Shown here piece after piece: positions 7,240-11,849 of a DNA stretch of 11,849 nt (the stretch's first letter is position 1; each line of letters begins with the position of its first letter). A model generated the notes under the pieces. The model was not told the origin of the DNA, ran no database searches, and was given only the letters and a program-made list of their open reading frames with translations. This DNA comes from an uncultured Clostridia bacterium. Lineage in GTDB: Bacteria > Bacillota > Clostridia > Christensenellales > Aristaeellaceae. The DNA lies in NCBI GenBank assembly GCA_934615145.1, contig CAKTTM010000030.1, positions 1 through 11,849 of the forward strand, written 5' to 3'. The position numbers were made by a program, and so were the translations under genes.

Positions 7240-7527
7240 ATGTACCAAGACAAGACGCTGGCATGCCGTGACTGTGGCGCCGAATTCACCTTCACCGCCG
7301 GTGAGCAGGAGTTCTACGCCGAGAAGGGCTTCCAGAACGAGCCCACCCGCTGCAAGGACTGCCGTCAGTCCCACAAGGCCAACCGCCAGCAGAACAGCGG
7401 CGCGCCCCGGGAGATGCACAGCGCCGTCTGCGCCCAGTGCGGCGCCCAGACGCAGGTGCCCTTCCTTCCCAAGAACGACCGCCCGATCTACTGCAGCGAG
7501 TGCTACGCTACCCAGCGCGGCAGGTAA
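7240..7527 (+). CDS. Double zinc-ribbon protein (zf-trcl plus CxxC-x17-CxxC)
   Basis: The 95-residue protein has eight cysteines in four CxxC pairs: C9/C12 and C38/C41 form an N-terminal ribbon of the zf-trcl type (ACRDCGAEFTFTAGEQEFYA is typical), and C64/C67 and C85/C88 form a second ribbon with spacing CxxC-x17-CxxC. A basic, Gln-rich linker (about 42-58) joins them. Proteins of this type are small cytoplasmic zinc binders of unknown role, thought likely to touch nucleic acid or other proteins; no catalytic residue is seen. The start ATG 7240 has AGGGGG at 7223-7228; the frame is open upstream to a GTG at 7174, but that lies in the structured RNA. It is transcribed from the 6967-6995 promoter behind the structured leader, with no terminator between, and ends in a clear terminator, so it is a single-gene transcript. 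Confidence 0.9.
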   Translation: MYQDKTLACRDCGAEFTFTAGEQEFYAEKGFQNEPTRCKDCRQSHKANRQQNSGAPREMHSAVCAQCGAQTQVPFLPKNDRPIYCSECYATQRGR

Positions 7528-7553
7528 TCCCTGAAGCCTCAGGTGATCAGCAG

Positions 7554-7580
7554 CCCGGCCATATGGCCGGGTTTCTTTGT
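7554..7580 (+). terminator. Intrinsic terminator of the zinc-ribbon gene
   Basis: CCCGGCC (7554-7560) and GGCCGGG (7565-7571) form a perfect 7-bp stem around ATAT, followed by TTTCTTTGT. The stem is also available to minus-strand transcripts coming from the oxidoreductase gene, but no T-run follows on that strand. Confidence 0.85.
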
Positions 7581-7597
7581 ATCTCGGGCAATGCCCA

Positions 7598-8317
7598 TCA
7601 ACTCTCCAGTGTCCAGCCCTCATCGCCATGATAGATCATCTGCCGGCTCATGCCGCCATCCACCACCAGGGTCTGCCCGGTGATGAAGGAGGCCTCGTCG
7701 CTCATCAAGTAGCGCATCGCGGCCACGATGTCCTCCGGCCGCCCCACGCGCCCGGCGGGATGCTGGCTGGCGTCCGGGCCGCCGAAGGCCGCCCCGCTGG
7801 TGTCAATCCAGCCCGGAGCGATGGCGTTGACCCGCGCCCTACCCCGCAGGCTGACCGACAGCGCGTGCGTCAGCGCCGTGATGCCGCCCTTGGCCGCGGA
7901 GTAGCTCTCCGTGCCTGCCTGTGACTGAAAGGCGCGGGTGGAGGACAGCATCACCACGCTGGCGCCCGGCGGGAAGTGCGGCGCCAGCAGGCTGGTCAGA
8001 TAATAGGGCGCGCCCACGCCCACCGCCTGCGCCCACATGAAGTCCTGATAGCCGCAGTCCGGGTAGCCGCCCCTGCTGCTCATGGCATTGTGGATCAGGC
8101 CGTCAATGCCGCCATAGCGCTGGATGCAACCCTGCGCGAAGTCCTCCAAGTCGGCCTGCTGTGACAGATCGCCTTGAAAATACCAGTCGCAGGCGGTGTC
8201 CGCCTCCAGGATATCCATCACCGCCACCAGCTCGCCCGCCGCGTGAAAAGCCTCAGCCGCCGCGCGTCCGATGCCCTGCGCACCGCCTGTCAGGATGATG
8301 ACCCGTGGTTGTTTCAT
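7598..8317 (-). CDS. Short-chain dehydrogenase/reductase (SDR) family oxidoreductase
   Basis: A classical SDR of 239 residues, a cytoplasmic NAD(P)-dependent oxidoreductase of unknown substrate. Visible motifs are the cofactor loop TGGAQGIG (10-17), Asp35 after the second strand (VAVMD), which favours NAD over NADP, the HNAM variant of NNAG (76-79), the catalytic Ser126, Tyr139 and Lys143 (SSTRAF and YSAAK), the PG turn (NAIAPGW, 164-170) and the C-terminal VDGG. The helix-4 Asn that usually completes the catalytic tetrad appears replaced (AVGVGAPYYL where VNL is typical). The start at 8317 is preferred over the open frame to 8407, because AGGTGG at 8325-8330 is well placed and a possible promoter lies at 8348-8377. 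It faces the zinc-ribbon gene tail to tail and is divergent from the CHAP gene. No neighbouring pathway genes hint at the substrate. Confidence 0.95.
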   Translation of the reverse strand: MKQPRVIILTGGAQGIGRAAAEAFHAAGELVAVMDILEADTACDWYFQGDLSQQADLEDFAQGCIQRYGGIDGLIHNAMSSRGGYPDCGYQDFMWAQAVGVGAPYYLTSLLAPHFPPGASVVMLSSTRAFQSQAGTESYSAAKGGITALTHALSVSLRGRARVNAIAPGWIDTSGAAFGGPDASQHPAGRVGRPEDIVAAMRYLMSDEASFITGQTLVVDGGMSRQMIYHGDEGWTLES

Positions 8318-8347
8318 CTCATTGCCACCTCGCTTATTGTTGACACC

Positions 8348-8377
8348 ATCATAGCCCATCAGCAGCGCGCGTGCCAG
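8348..8377 (-). promoter_or_regulatory. Possible promoter of the SDR gene
   Basis: Read on the minus strand, CTGGCA (8377-8372) and TATGAT (8353-8348) are 18 bases apart, a moderate match. Transcription would begin near 8341 and the leader would be about 24 bases, which agrees with the chosen start at 8317. Confidence 0.45.
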
Positions 8378-8424
8378 TGTCTGCGCCAGATAGCCTGTAT
8401 CGAACACAATGTATCAAAAGGCAC

Positions 8425-8453
8425 TTGATGGAGTCTTCAGTCCGTGCTATTAT
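8425..8453 (+). promoter_or_regulatory. Promoter of the CHAP-domain gene
   Basis: TTGATG (8425-8430) and TATTAT (8448-8453) are 17 bases apart. Transcription is expected near 8460. That leaves only about 13 bases before ATG 8473, with no ribosome binding site, but about 47 bases before ATG 8507, which has one. Confidence 0.65.
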
Positions 8454-8472
8454 GATCAAAATTTATTGAACG

Positions 8473-9222
8473 ATGTCCCGCATCATAGCTCTGGGAGGTA
8501 GACGAGATGGGTTCTGCGTCATCATGCCAAGGCAGCATCGGGGTGGAGAGTTGATCGGCCGCTGCCCGGATGTCAAGCATATTGGGCTGACTGCCGTGCT
8601 GCTGTGCTGGGTCTGCCTTTGCCTGAGCGCCAGCGCCGCCGACTGGCCGGGTGAGCGCTACCAGCCGCCGGACGAGTCAAACCCTCACTATTACACCGAC
8701 AACCCCTACCACCAGAAGAACTACGGCCTACCCAACTGCACCGCCTATGCCTGGGGCCGCATATCCGAGCTCACTGGCACTGCCCCCGGGCTTAATCCGG
8801 GCGGCGACGCCAAGTACTGGTTCAGGTACACACCCGATGGCTACCGCCGTGGCCAGCAGCCGCGCCTGGGCGCGGTCGCCTGCTGGGTCTTTGAGGGCAC
8901 AGGGCATGTGGCCGTTGTCGAAAGCATACAAGACGAGCACATCGTCATCTCACAATCGCACTGGTCTGCCCGCAAGCCGGGCAGCGACACCCCCGCCTTC
9001 AGCCGCCTGACCATCAAGGCAGACGGCAGCGACTATCTGCCCGGCTTTCAGGGCTATATCTACGCCTGCGACTTCGATTTGCCGCAGGCAGCGGTGCTTG
9101 CTGATCGCTCTGAGCTGATGCCCCCGGCAGACAGCACGAGCGATGCGCCAGCCAGTGGTGGTGACCCTCAGCCATTGGATGCGGGGCAGGTAGCAGCAGG
9201 CCAGCCTCAGGGCGGACAGTAG
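8473..9222 (+). CDS. Secreted CHAP-domain protein, probable peptidoglycan amidase/peptidase; start uncertain
   Basis: The frame codes for up to 249 residues. After a hydrophobic signal (LTAVLLCWVCLCLSASA, residues 39-55, cleavage near ASA-A) comes a CHAP-like domain of the NlpC/P60 superfamily: the likely nucleophile Cys89 in NCTAYAWGR, the GAVACWVF strand, and His145 in GHVAVVE. CHAP domains cut peptidoglycan peptide or amide bonds, so a wall-remodelling role outside the membrane is likely. The last 45 residues or so are Pro/Ala/Gln-rich and probably disordered. The coordinates give the longest frame. ATG 8473 and ATG 8524 both lack a binding site, and TTG 8551 is the alternative that gives a normal-length signal peptide. 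The only good site (GGGAGG, 8493-8498) serves ATG 8507 in another frame. An uncorrected one-base loss in the G run at 8540-8543 would join that start to this frame. Confidence 0.8.
   Translation: MSRIIALGGRRDGFCVIMPRQHRGGELIGRCPDVKHIGLTAVLLCWVCLCLSASAADWPGERYQPPDESNPHYYTDNPYHQKNYGLPNCTAYAWGRISELTGTAPGLNPGGDAKYWFRYTPDGYRRGQQPRLGAVACWVFEGTGHVAVVESIQDEHIVISQSHWSARKPGSDTPAFSRLTIKADGSDYLPGFQGYIYACDFDLPQAAVLADRSELMPPADSTSDAPASGGDPQPLDAGQVAAGQPQGGQ
8507..8554 (+). CDS. Possible 15-codon leader ORF before the CHAP gene
   Basis: ATG 8507 lies 8 bases after GGGAGG (8493-8498), the best initiation site downstream of the promoter, and the frame reads MGSASSCQGSIGVES before TGA at 8552-8554. The stop overlaps a TTG (8551-8553) that is in frame with the CHAP protein, the arrangement used for coupled translation. 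Alternatively it is the true N-terminus of the CHAP protein, broken by a frameshift. The sequence resembles no known leader peptide. Confidence 0.3.
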   Translation: MGSASSCQGSIGVES

Positions 9223-9303
9223 CGATCCGGCCCAGGCAGGGCCAAGAAATGCCATGCGATTTTGTAAAATTGTGACAAAAACCACAAAAACCGCTCAATA
9301 TGC

Positions 9304-9332
9304 TTGAAAACTTTCAAAAGGGGGCGTATACT
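9304..9332 (+). promoter_or_regulatory. Promoter with an overlapping palindrome, for the Tat-exported protein gene
   Basis: TTGAAA (9304-9309) and TATACT (9327-9332) are exactly 17 bases apart. The -35 lies in the inverted repeat TTGAA-AACT-TTCAA (9304-9317), which could be an operator. Upstream, TTTTGT (about 9255-9260) and ACAAAA form a second, looser inverted repeat in an A/T-rich stretch unlike its surroundings. GGGAGG at 9348-9353 is the ribosome binding site. Confidence 0.75.
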
Positions 9333-9361
9333 GGCGATAACAACATTGGGAGGTTTTTGTC

Positions 9362-9997
9362 ATGAATAAGTTGCAGACACGCCGCGAGTTCCTCAAGACA
9401 TCCGGTAAGCTTTTTGCCGGTGTTGCCCTGGCCACCACCTTTGCGCCGGTCGCCGGCGCCCTGGCCAAGGATGAGTCTGTCCCGGCGCCCGCCTACCCCT
9501 TCCCCTATGCCAAGCTGGATCCCGACAAGGCGGAGGAGCGCGGCTATCAGAGCTTCTTTGACAAAGGCGGCTGCGCGCGCGGGGCTGCCGACGCTATCAT
9601 CGGTCAGCTGGCCGACGATGTGGGCTATCCTTTCAACCAGATCCCCATCGACATGTTCGCCAATGGCGCCGGCGGCTACGGCGCTGCCAGCCTCTGCGGC
9701 TCTCTGGGCGGCGCTGTCAACGCCATTGGTCTGGTCTGTGGCCCTGATGACGCCAAGAAGGTGACGCAGGAGCTCTTTGCCTGGTATCGCAAGGCCGAGC
9801 TGCCCATCTATCAGCCCAAGCTCAAGAGTGAGACCACGGTGGCGAACTCCGTCAACTGCATGGAGTCCGTCGGCCACTACATGGAAAAGACCGGCGTTGC
9901 CATGGGCGATGATGCCCGCAAGGAGCGCTGCGCCGGGGTCACGGGCGACGTCGCCAGAAAGACCGTGGAGCTGTTAAACGCCCTGTATAATCTGTAA
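9362..9997 (+). CDS. Tat-exported C_GCAxxG_C_C-type (split-Soret cytochrome-like) cysteine protein
   Basis: The 211-residue protein starts with a twin-arginine signal (TRREFLKTSG, then a hydrophobic stretch to about ALA at residue 35), so it should be folded, and probably loaded with a cofactor, before export. The mature part has five cysteines: 71 (GGCARGAADAI), 112 (ASLCGSLGGAVNAIGLVC), 126, 166 and 190. This order, with MFANGAGGYGAASLCG in the middle, recalls the C_GCAxxG_C_C family of putative redox proteins and its split-Soret cytochrome c relatives, but the GCAxxG box is imperfect (GCARGA) and no CxxCH heme site is present. A metal cluster or cysteine-based redox role outside the membrane is plausible. 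The start follows GGGAGG at 9348-9353 with 8-base spacing. It is a single-gene transcript with its own promoter and a hairpin after the stop. Confidence 0.82.
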   Translation: MNKLQTRREFLKTSGKLFAGVALATTFAPVAGALAKDESVPAPAYPFPYAKLDPDKAEERGYQSFFDKGGCARGAADAIIGQLADDVGYPFNQIPIDMFANGAGGYGAASLCGSLGGAVNAIGLVCGPDDAKKVTQELFAWYRKAELPIYQPKLKSETTVANSVNCMESVGHYMEKTGVAMGDDARKERCAGVTGDVARKTVELLNALYNL

Positions 9998-10024
9998 TCG
10001 GCGCTAAGTCGTCCTGAGACACAA

Positions 10025-10061
10025 GATGCCCCCACGCCGGTTTAGCTGGCGCGGGGGCATC
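10025..10061. terminator. Large hairpin between convergent genes, probable bidirectional terminator
   Basis: GATGCCCCC (10025-10033) pairs with GGGGGCATC (10053-10061), and after one A-C mismatch the stem continues for six more pairs (10035-10040 with 10046-10051) to the loop TTTAG. It sits between two genes that point at each other. T-runs are weak on both sides (CTATATT on the plus strand, TTGTGT on the minus strand), so termination may be partial. Confidence 0.6.
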
Positions 10062-10097
10062 CTATATTGACGAATCGTTCATTGGGGTTTGCCCGGC

Positions 10098-10409
10098 TCA
10101 CAGGGCCTGCGCTTTGCCGCCCCTGACCTGCAGTTCAGGATAGTTCTCCATCCCGGCCAGCAAGGGCCTGGCCTGTTCGATTAGCCTTTGAAAGACGGGC
10201 AGTGCCAGCGATGCCCTGTGCGCGGCCTGATCATGCCAGACCTCATAGACCCATACGCTGTCGGGCTCATCAGCGTTTGTGCCCACAATATAGCAGTCAC
10301 AGCCCGCGACATCCGCCATCCCCTCCGCTGCCTGCAGCAGGAGCTCTAGCAGCTGCGGCCCCTGCCCTGGCTGCGCCATCAGTTTGCCATTGACGCCGTA
10401 CTTGCCCAT
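10098..10409 (-). CDS. ABM-domain protein (antibiotic biosynthesis monooxygenase-like, YgiN/LsrG type)
   Basis: The 103-residue protein has the pattern of a single ABM ferredoxin-like fold: a first strand (KYGVNGKLMAQPG, 3-15), a helix with LLELLLQAAEGM (20-31), strands around GCDCYIVGTN and VWVYEVWHD (36-60), then the HRASLALPVFQRLIEQARPLL helix region (64-84). Members are small cytoplasmic dimers, some of which oxidise quinols or handle signalling molecules; many have no known substrate. None of its residues here decides the substrate. ATG 10409 is chosen because AAGGAGGG lies six bases before it; the nine extra upstream residues in the open frame include that site. It follows the DUF554 gene on the same strand with a 57-base gap that contains a possible promoter, so it may be partly independent. 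Confidence 0.88.
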   Translation of the reverse strand: MGKYGVNGKLMAQPGQGPQLLELLLQAAEGMADVAGCDCYIVGTNADEPDSVWVYEVWHDQAAHRASLALPVFQRLIEQARPLLAGMENYPELQVRGGKAQAL

Positions 10410-10442
10410 CCTTTTTCCCTCCTTTGTGTGCCACATGGGAGG

Positions 10443-10471
10443 AGTATACCCGAGCCCGGAGGGCTTTTACA
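10443..10471 (-). promoter_or_regulatory. Possible promoter of the ABM gene
   Basis: On the minus strand TATACT (10448-10443) lies 17 bases after TGTAAA (10471-10466), a weak -35 that overlaps the stop codon of the DUF554 gene. The spacer contains the small inverted repeat AGCCC-TCC-GGGCT (10465-10453). Confidence 0.4.
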
Positions 10472-11162
10472 GCAGCGCCACAATGGCGCCGATGATGGGC
10501 GCGAACAGGATGGCCGGCAGGAAGTCCGCCACCTTGATCTTGGTCATCCCCAGCATGTTCAGCCCCAGCGCCAGGATCAGCAGGCTGCCCGTGCCTCCCA
10601 TCAGCGCGATGGCTTCCGCGCTCAAAATCGGCCGCAGCACCTGCGCCAGCAGCACGATACCGCCCTGATAGATCAGCAGCGCCAGCCCCGACAGCATCAC
10701 GCCCAGCCCCAGGCTGACCGACAGCATGATGGCCGACACCGTGTCCAGCACCGACTTGGCAAACAGCATGCTGTTATCATTGCTCAGCCCCGCGTTGAGC
10801 GAGCCCACGATGGCCATCGATCCCACGCAAAACAGCAGGCTGGCCGTCACAAAGCCCTCGCTGATCGAGGGCCTGCCCGCCTCCTGCGGCCGCCTCATCT
10901 TCTGCTCCACATAGTTGCCAAGCCGGGTGACCGCGCCGTCAATGTCCAGCAGTGTGCCCACCGCCGCCGCCAGCACCATGGCCAGTATCACCACGATGGC
11001 ATTGCTGATGCCAAGCGAGCCTGAGATGCCCAGGTACAGCACGCACAGCGCGATGGCGGTCATCACCGCCTTGCTCACCTTCTCCGGTATGCCCCGGCGC
11101 AGGGCCAGGCCCAGCAGGCTGCCCAGGATGACCCCGATGGTGTTGACAAGTACGCCCAGCAT
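10467..11162 (-). CDS. DUF554 family membrane protein (YqgA/YdfK-like)
   Basis: This 231-residue protein is almost wholly hydrophobic and matches the DUF554 family by its opening (MLGVLVNTIGVILGSLLGLA), the LCVLYLGISGSL and LFCVGSMAIVGSLNAGLSND segments, and the TKIKVADFLPAILFAPII end. I count about six to seven membrane segments: residues 1-20, 35-50, 54-72, 104-121, 143-165, 188-205 and 214-231. A short basic loop (VEQKMRRPQEAGRP, 85-98) faces the cytoplasm if the positive-inside rule holds. The family's transport or other role has not been established to my knowledge. Start 11162 has GAAGGAG five bases upstream; the frame is open for 20 more residues without a site. An extended -10 at 11213-11218 and a hairpin lie in front of it. 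Confidence 0.93.
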   Translation of the reverse strand: MLGVLVNTIGVILGSLLGLALRRGIPEKVSKAVMTAIALCVLYLGISGSLGISNAIVVILAMVLAAAVGTLLDIDGAVTRLGNYVEQKMRRPQEAGRPSISEGFVTASLLFCVGSMAIVGSLNAGLSNDNSMLFAKSVLDTVSAIMLSVSLGLGVMLSGLALLIYQGGIVLLAQVLRPILSAEAIALMGGTGSLLILALGLNMLGMTKIKVADFLPAILFAPIIGAIVALL

Positions 11163-11184
11163 GATGGCTCCTTCAGTACATGAT

Positions 11185-11218
11185 AATCCCCACAGGCACA
11201 GGGCCTGCGGGGATTGTA
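11185..11218 (-). promoter_or_regulatory. Extended -10 promoter overlapped by an inverted repeat, before DUF554
   Basis: On the minus strand TGCTACAAT (ending with TACAAT at 11218-11213) is an extended -10 with no good -35. AATCCCC (11185-11191) and CAGGC (11193-11197) pair with GCCTG (11203-11207) and GGGGATT (11209-11215), with one mismatch. The repeat overlaps the -10 and the expected start near 11206, so it could be an operator, or a stem that survives at the 5' end of the mRNA. Confidence 0.45.
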
Positions 11219-11280
11219 GCATGTTTGGGTCGCCAGGGGCTATGGTAAGCGCTGTATCTAAGTTGCATTGTTTGTCAGCC

Positions 11281-11400
11281 GCAAAGAATCGCTTCGCTGT
11301 CTTTGCTCTGGGGTACTTTGGGCTGCGGCCCAGGCTTTGGGGGTTTCACCCCCAAGCCCCCATAAGGGCTTTCAGCCCTTAACCCTTCTTCGCTTCGCGC
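11281..11400. repeat. Second hairpin-rich non-coding stretch, downstream of htpG
   Basis: No gene is supported here. Inverted repeats in order are GCAAAGA (11281-11287) with TCTTTGC (11300-11306); TGGGC (11319-11323) with GCCCA (11328-11332) around a 4-base loop; TTGGGGGT (11337-11344) with ACCCCCAA (11348-11355) around TTC; and TAAGGGCT (11363-11370) with AGCCCTTA (11374-11381), also around TTC. A GCGAAGCGAAG-type tract ends it on the minus strand. One of these stems may end htpG transcription, but none has a clear T-run. The modular look suggests a genomic repeat family, comparable with the stretch at 6508-6868 though not obviously the same sequence. Confidence 0.5.
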
Positions 11401-11849
11401 TTACTCTCCGGACAATATCTCCAGCAGCCTGTTACTCCTATTCAAAAACCTCTGCAGTTCTTCCTTCTCCAGCGGCCTGGAGCTCATCTTGGCCAGGTCG
11501 TACATCTGCTGTATCAGCAGCGGCTTGATGTCGCCCTCTTCCATCTGCGCGATCTTCTGCACGCTGGCGTTCCTGCGGTTGAGCACCAGCTTGTACCTGT
11601 CCGGCATCGGGAAGCTCTGCCCAAAGGCGGCGCTCATCTCCTTGTAGCGGCGCATCTGCTCGTCTTCCGTCAGCATCGCCGGCAGGCTCTCATCGGCAAA
11701 GGCCTCCAGCTTGACCTCCAGCTCCTTTTGCTCCAGCGCCTCACGGAAGGCGGTCTGCAGCGCCTCCTGGCTGAGCTCCTTGCCCTCCTCCGACTCCTCC
11801 GTCAGCCCGGCCGTGTCGCTGTCCACCCGCACGAAGCTCAGCTCCACAC
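11401..11849 (-). CDS. htpG: Chaperone HtpG (Hsp90), C-terminal part; start lies outside the window
   Basis: The last 148 or so residues of a bacterial Hsp90, an ATP-driven cytoplasmic chaperone dimer. The visible part covers the end of the middle domain and the C-terminal dimerisation domain: an acidic helix (EESEEGKELSQEALQTAFRE), then VKLEAFADESLPAMLTEDEQ with the PAML segment typical of this domain, then FPMPDRYKLVLNRRNASVQK, matching the LVLN-N-P/A-VQ pattern of the family, and a final helix pair (LIQQMYDLAKMSSRPLEKEE and LQRFLNRSNRLLEIL). The stop TAA is at 11401-11403 on the complementary strand. The N-terminal ATPase domain is beyond the right edge, so intactness cannot be judged. The gene points toward DUF554 but is separated from it by a hairpin-rich gap and a separate promoter. 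Confidence 0.92.
   Translation of the reverse strand, partial: VELSFVRVDSDTAGLTEESEEGKELSQEALQTAFREALEQKELEVKLEAFADESLPAMLTEDEQMRRYKEMSAAFGQSFPMPDRYKLVLNRRNASVQKIAQMEEGDIKPLLIQQMYDLAKMSSRPLEKEELQRFLNRSNRLLEILSGE

Noticed and set aside
8396..8415. Direct repeat TGTATC, twice, 14 bases apart, just upstream of the CHAP promoter
   Set aside because: Six-base repeats are expected by chance at this spacing, and nothing else supports a binding site.
10453..10468. Small stem AGCCC-GGA-GGGCT followed by TTTT on the plus strand
   Set aside because: It looks like a short terminator, but no plus-strand gene reads into it; the five-pair stem is probably incidental to the minus-strand promoter spacer.
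10428..11024. Plus-strand open frames opposite the DUF554 gene
   Set aside because: His/Arg/Gln-rich shadow of a clear membrane-protein gene.
1..11849. CRISPR array, tRNA genes, insertion sequence or phage genes
   Set aside because: I saw no regularly spaced direct repeats, cloverleaf with a GGTTCGAATCC-like arm, transposase or integrase.

Overview
The window looks like a piece of chromosome from a GC-rich, Gram-positive-type anaerobe of the Clostridia (a gut Christensenellales- or Oscillospirales-like genome is my best guess). I infer this from the strong G/C bias at third codon positions, the AGGAGG-type ribosome binding sites before almost every gene, the secreted proteins with Gram-positive-like signal peptides, the zf-trcl zinc-ribbon protein, and the DUF554 and HtpG neighbours. 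No phage, transposase, CRISPR, rRNA or tRNA gene is visible.

Left part (1-6930). The window opens inside uvrC, which lacks only its first codons. It is followed, apparently in the same transcript, by two genes for secreted proteins of unknown function (1861-3231 and 3228-4781); the second start overlaps the first stop by ATGA. A terminator (4820-4852) runs straight into a promoter (extended -10 at 4856-4864) for a third secreted unknown protein (4918-6501). The three proteins lack cysteine after the signal peptide and share an architecture, so I read them as a diverged paralogous cluster. Between the third gene and its probable terminator (6899-6930) lies about 360 bases packed with perfect inverted repeats and no credible gene.

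Middle part (6967-7580). A very good promoter (TTGCAT, 17 bases, TATAAT) starts at about 7002, exactly at the 5' strand of a helix that closes on 7198-7210. The roughly 209-nt domain between contains several nested hairpins and is best explained as a structured RNA, possibly of the raiA-motif type. It forms the leader of a small double zinc-ribbon protein gene (7240-7527), which ends in a clear terminator.

Right part (7598-11849). An SDR oxidoreductase on the minus strand is divergent from a secreted CHAP-domain protein on the plus strand, whose translation start is puzzling: the only good ribosome binding site serves a 15-codon ORF whose stop overlaps a possible TTG start. Next is a Tat-exported C_GCAxxG_C_C-like cysteine protein with its own promoter. 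A hairpin separates it from three minus-strand genes: an ABM-type small monooxygenase-like protein, a DUF554 membrane protein, and the C-terminal end of htpG. A second hairpin-rich intergenic stretch lies downstream of htpG.

The genes do not form one pathway. The most unusual parts are the structured RNA with its zinc-ribbon gene and the three-gene family of secreted unknown proteins. All database-type assignments here are from recognition by eye, not from a search.
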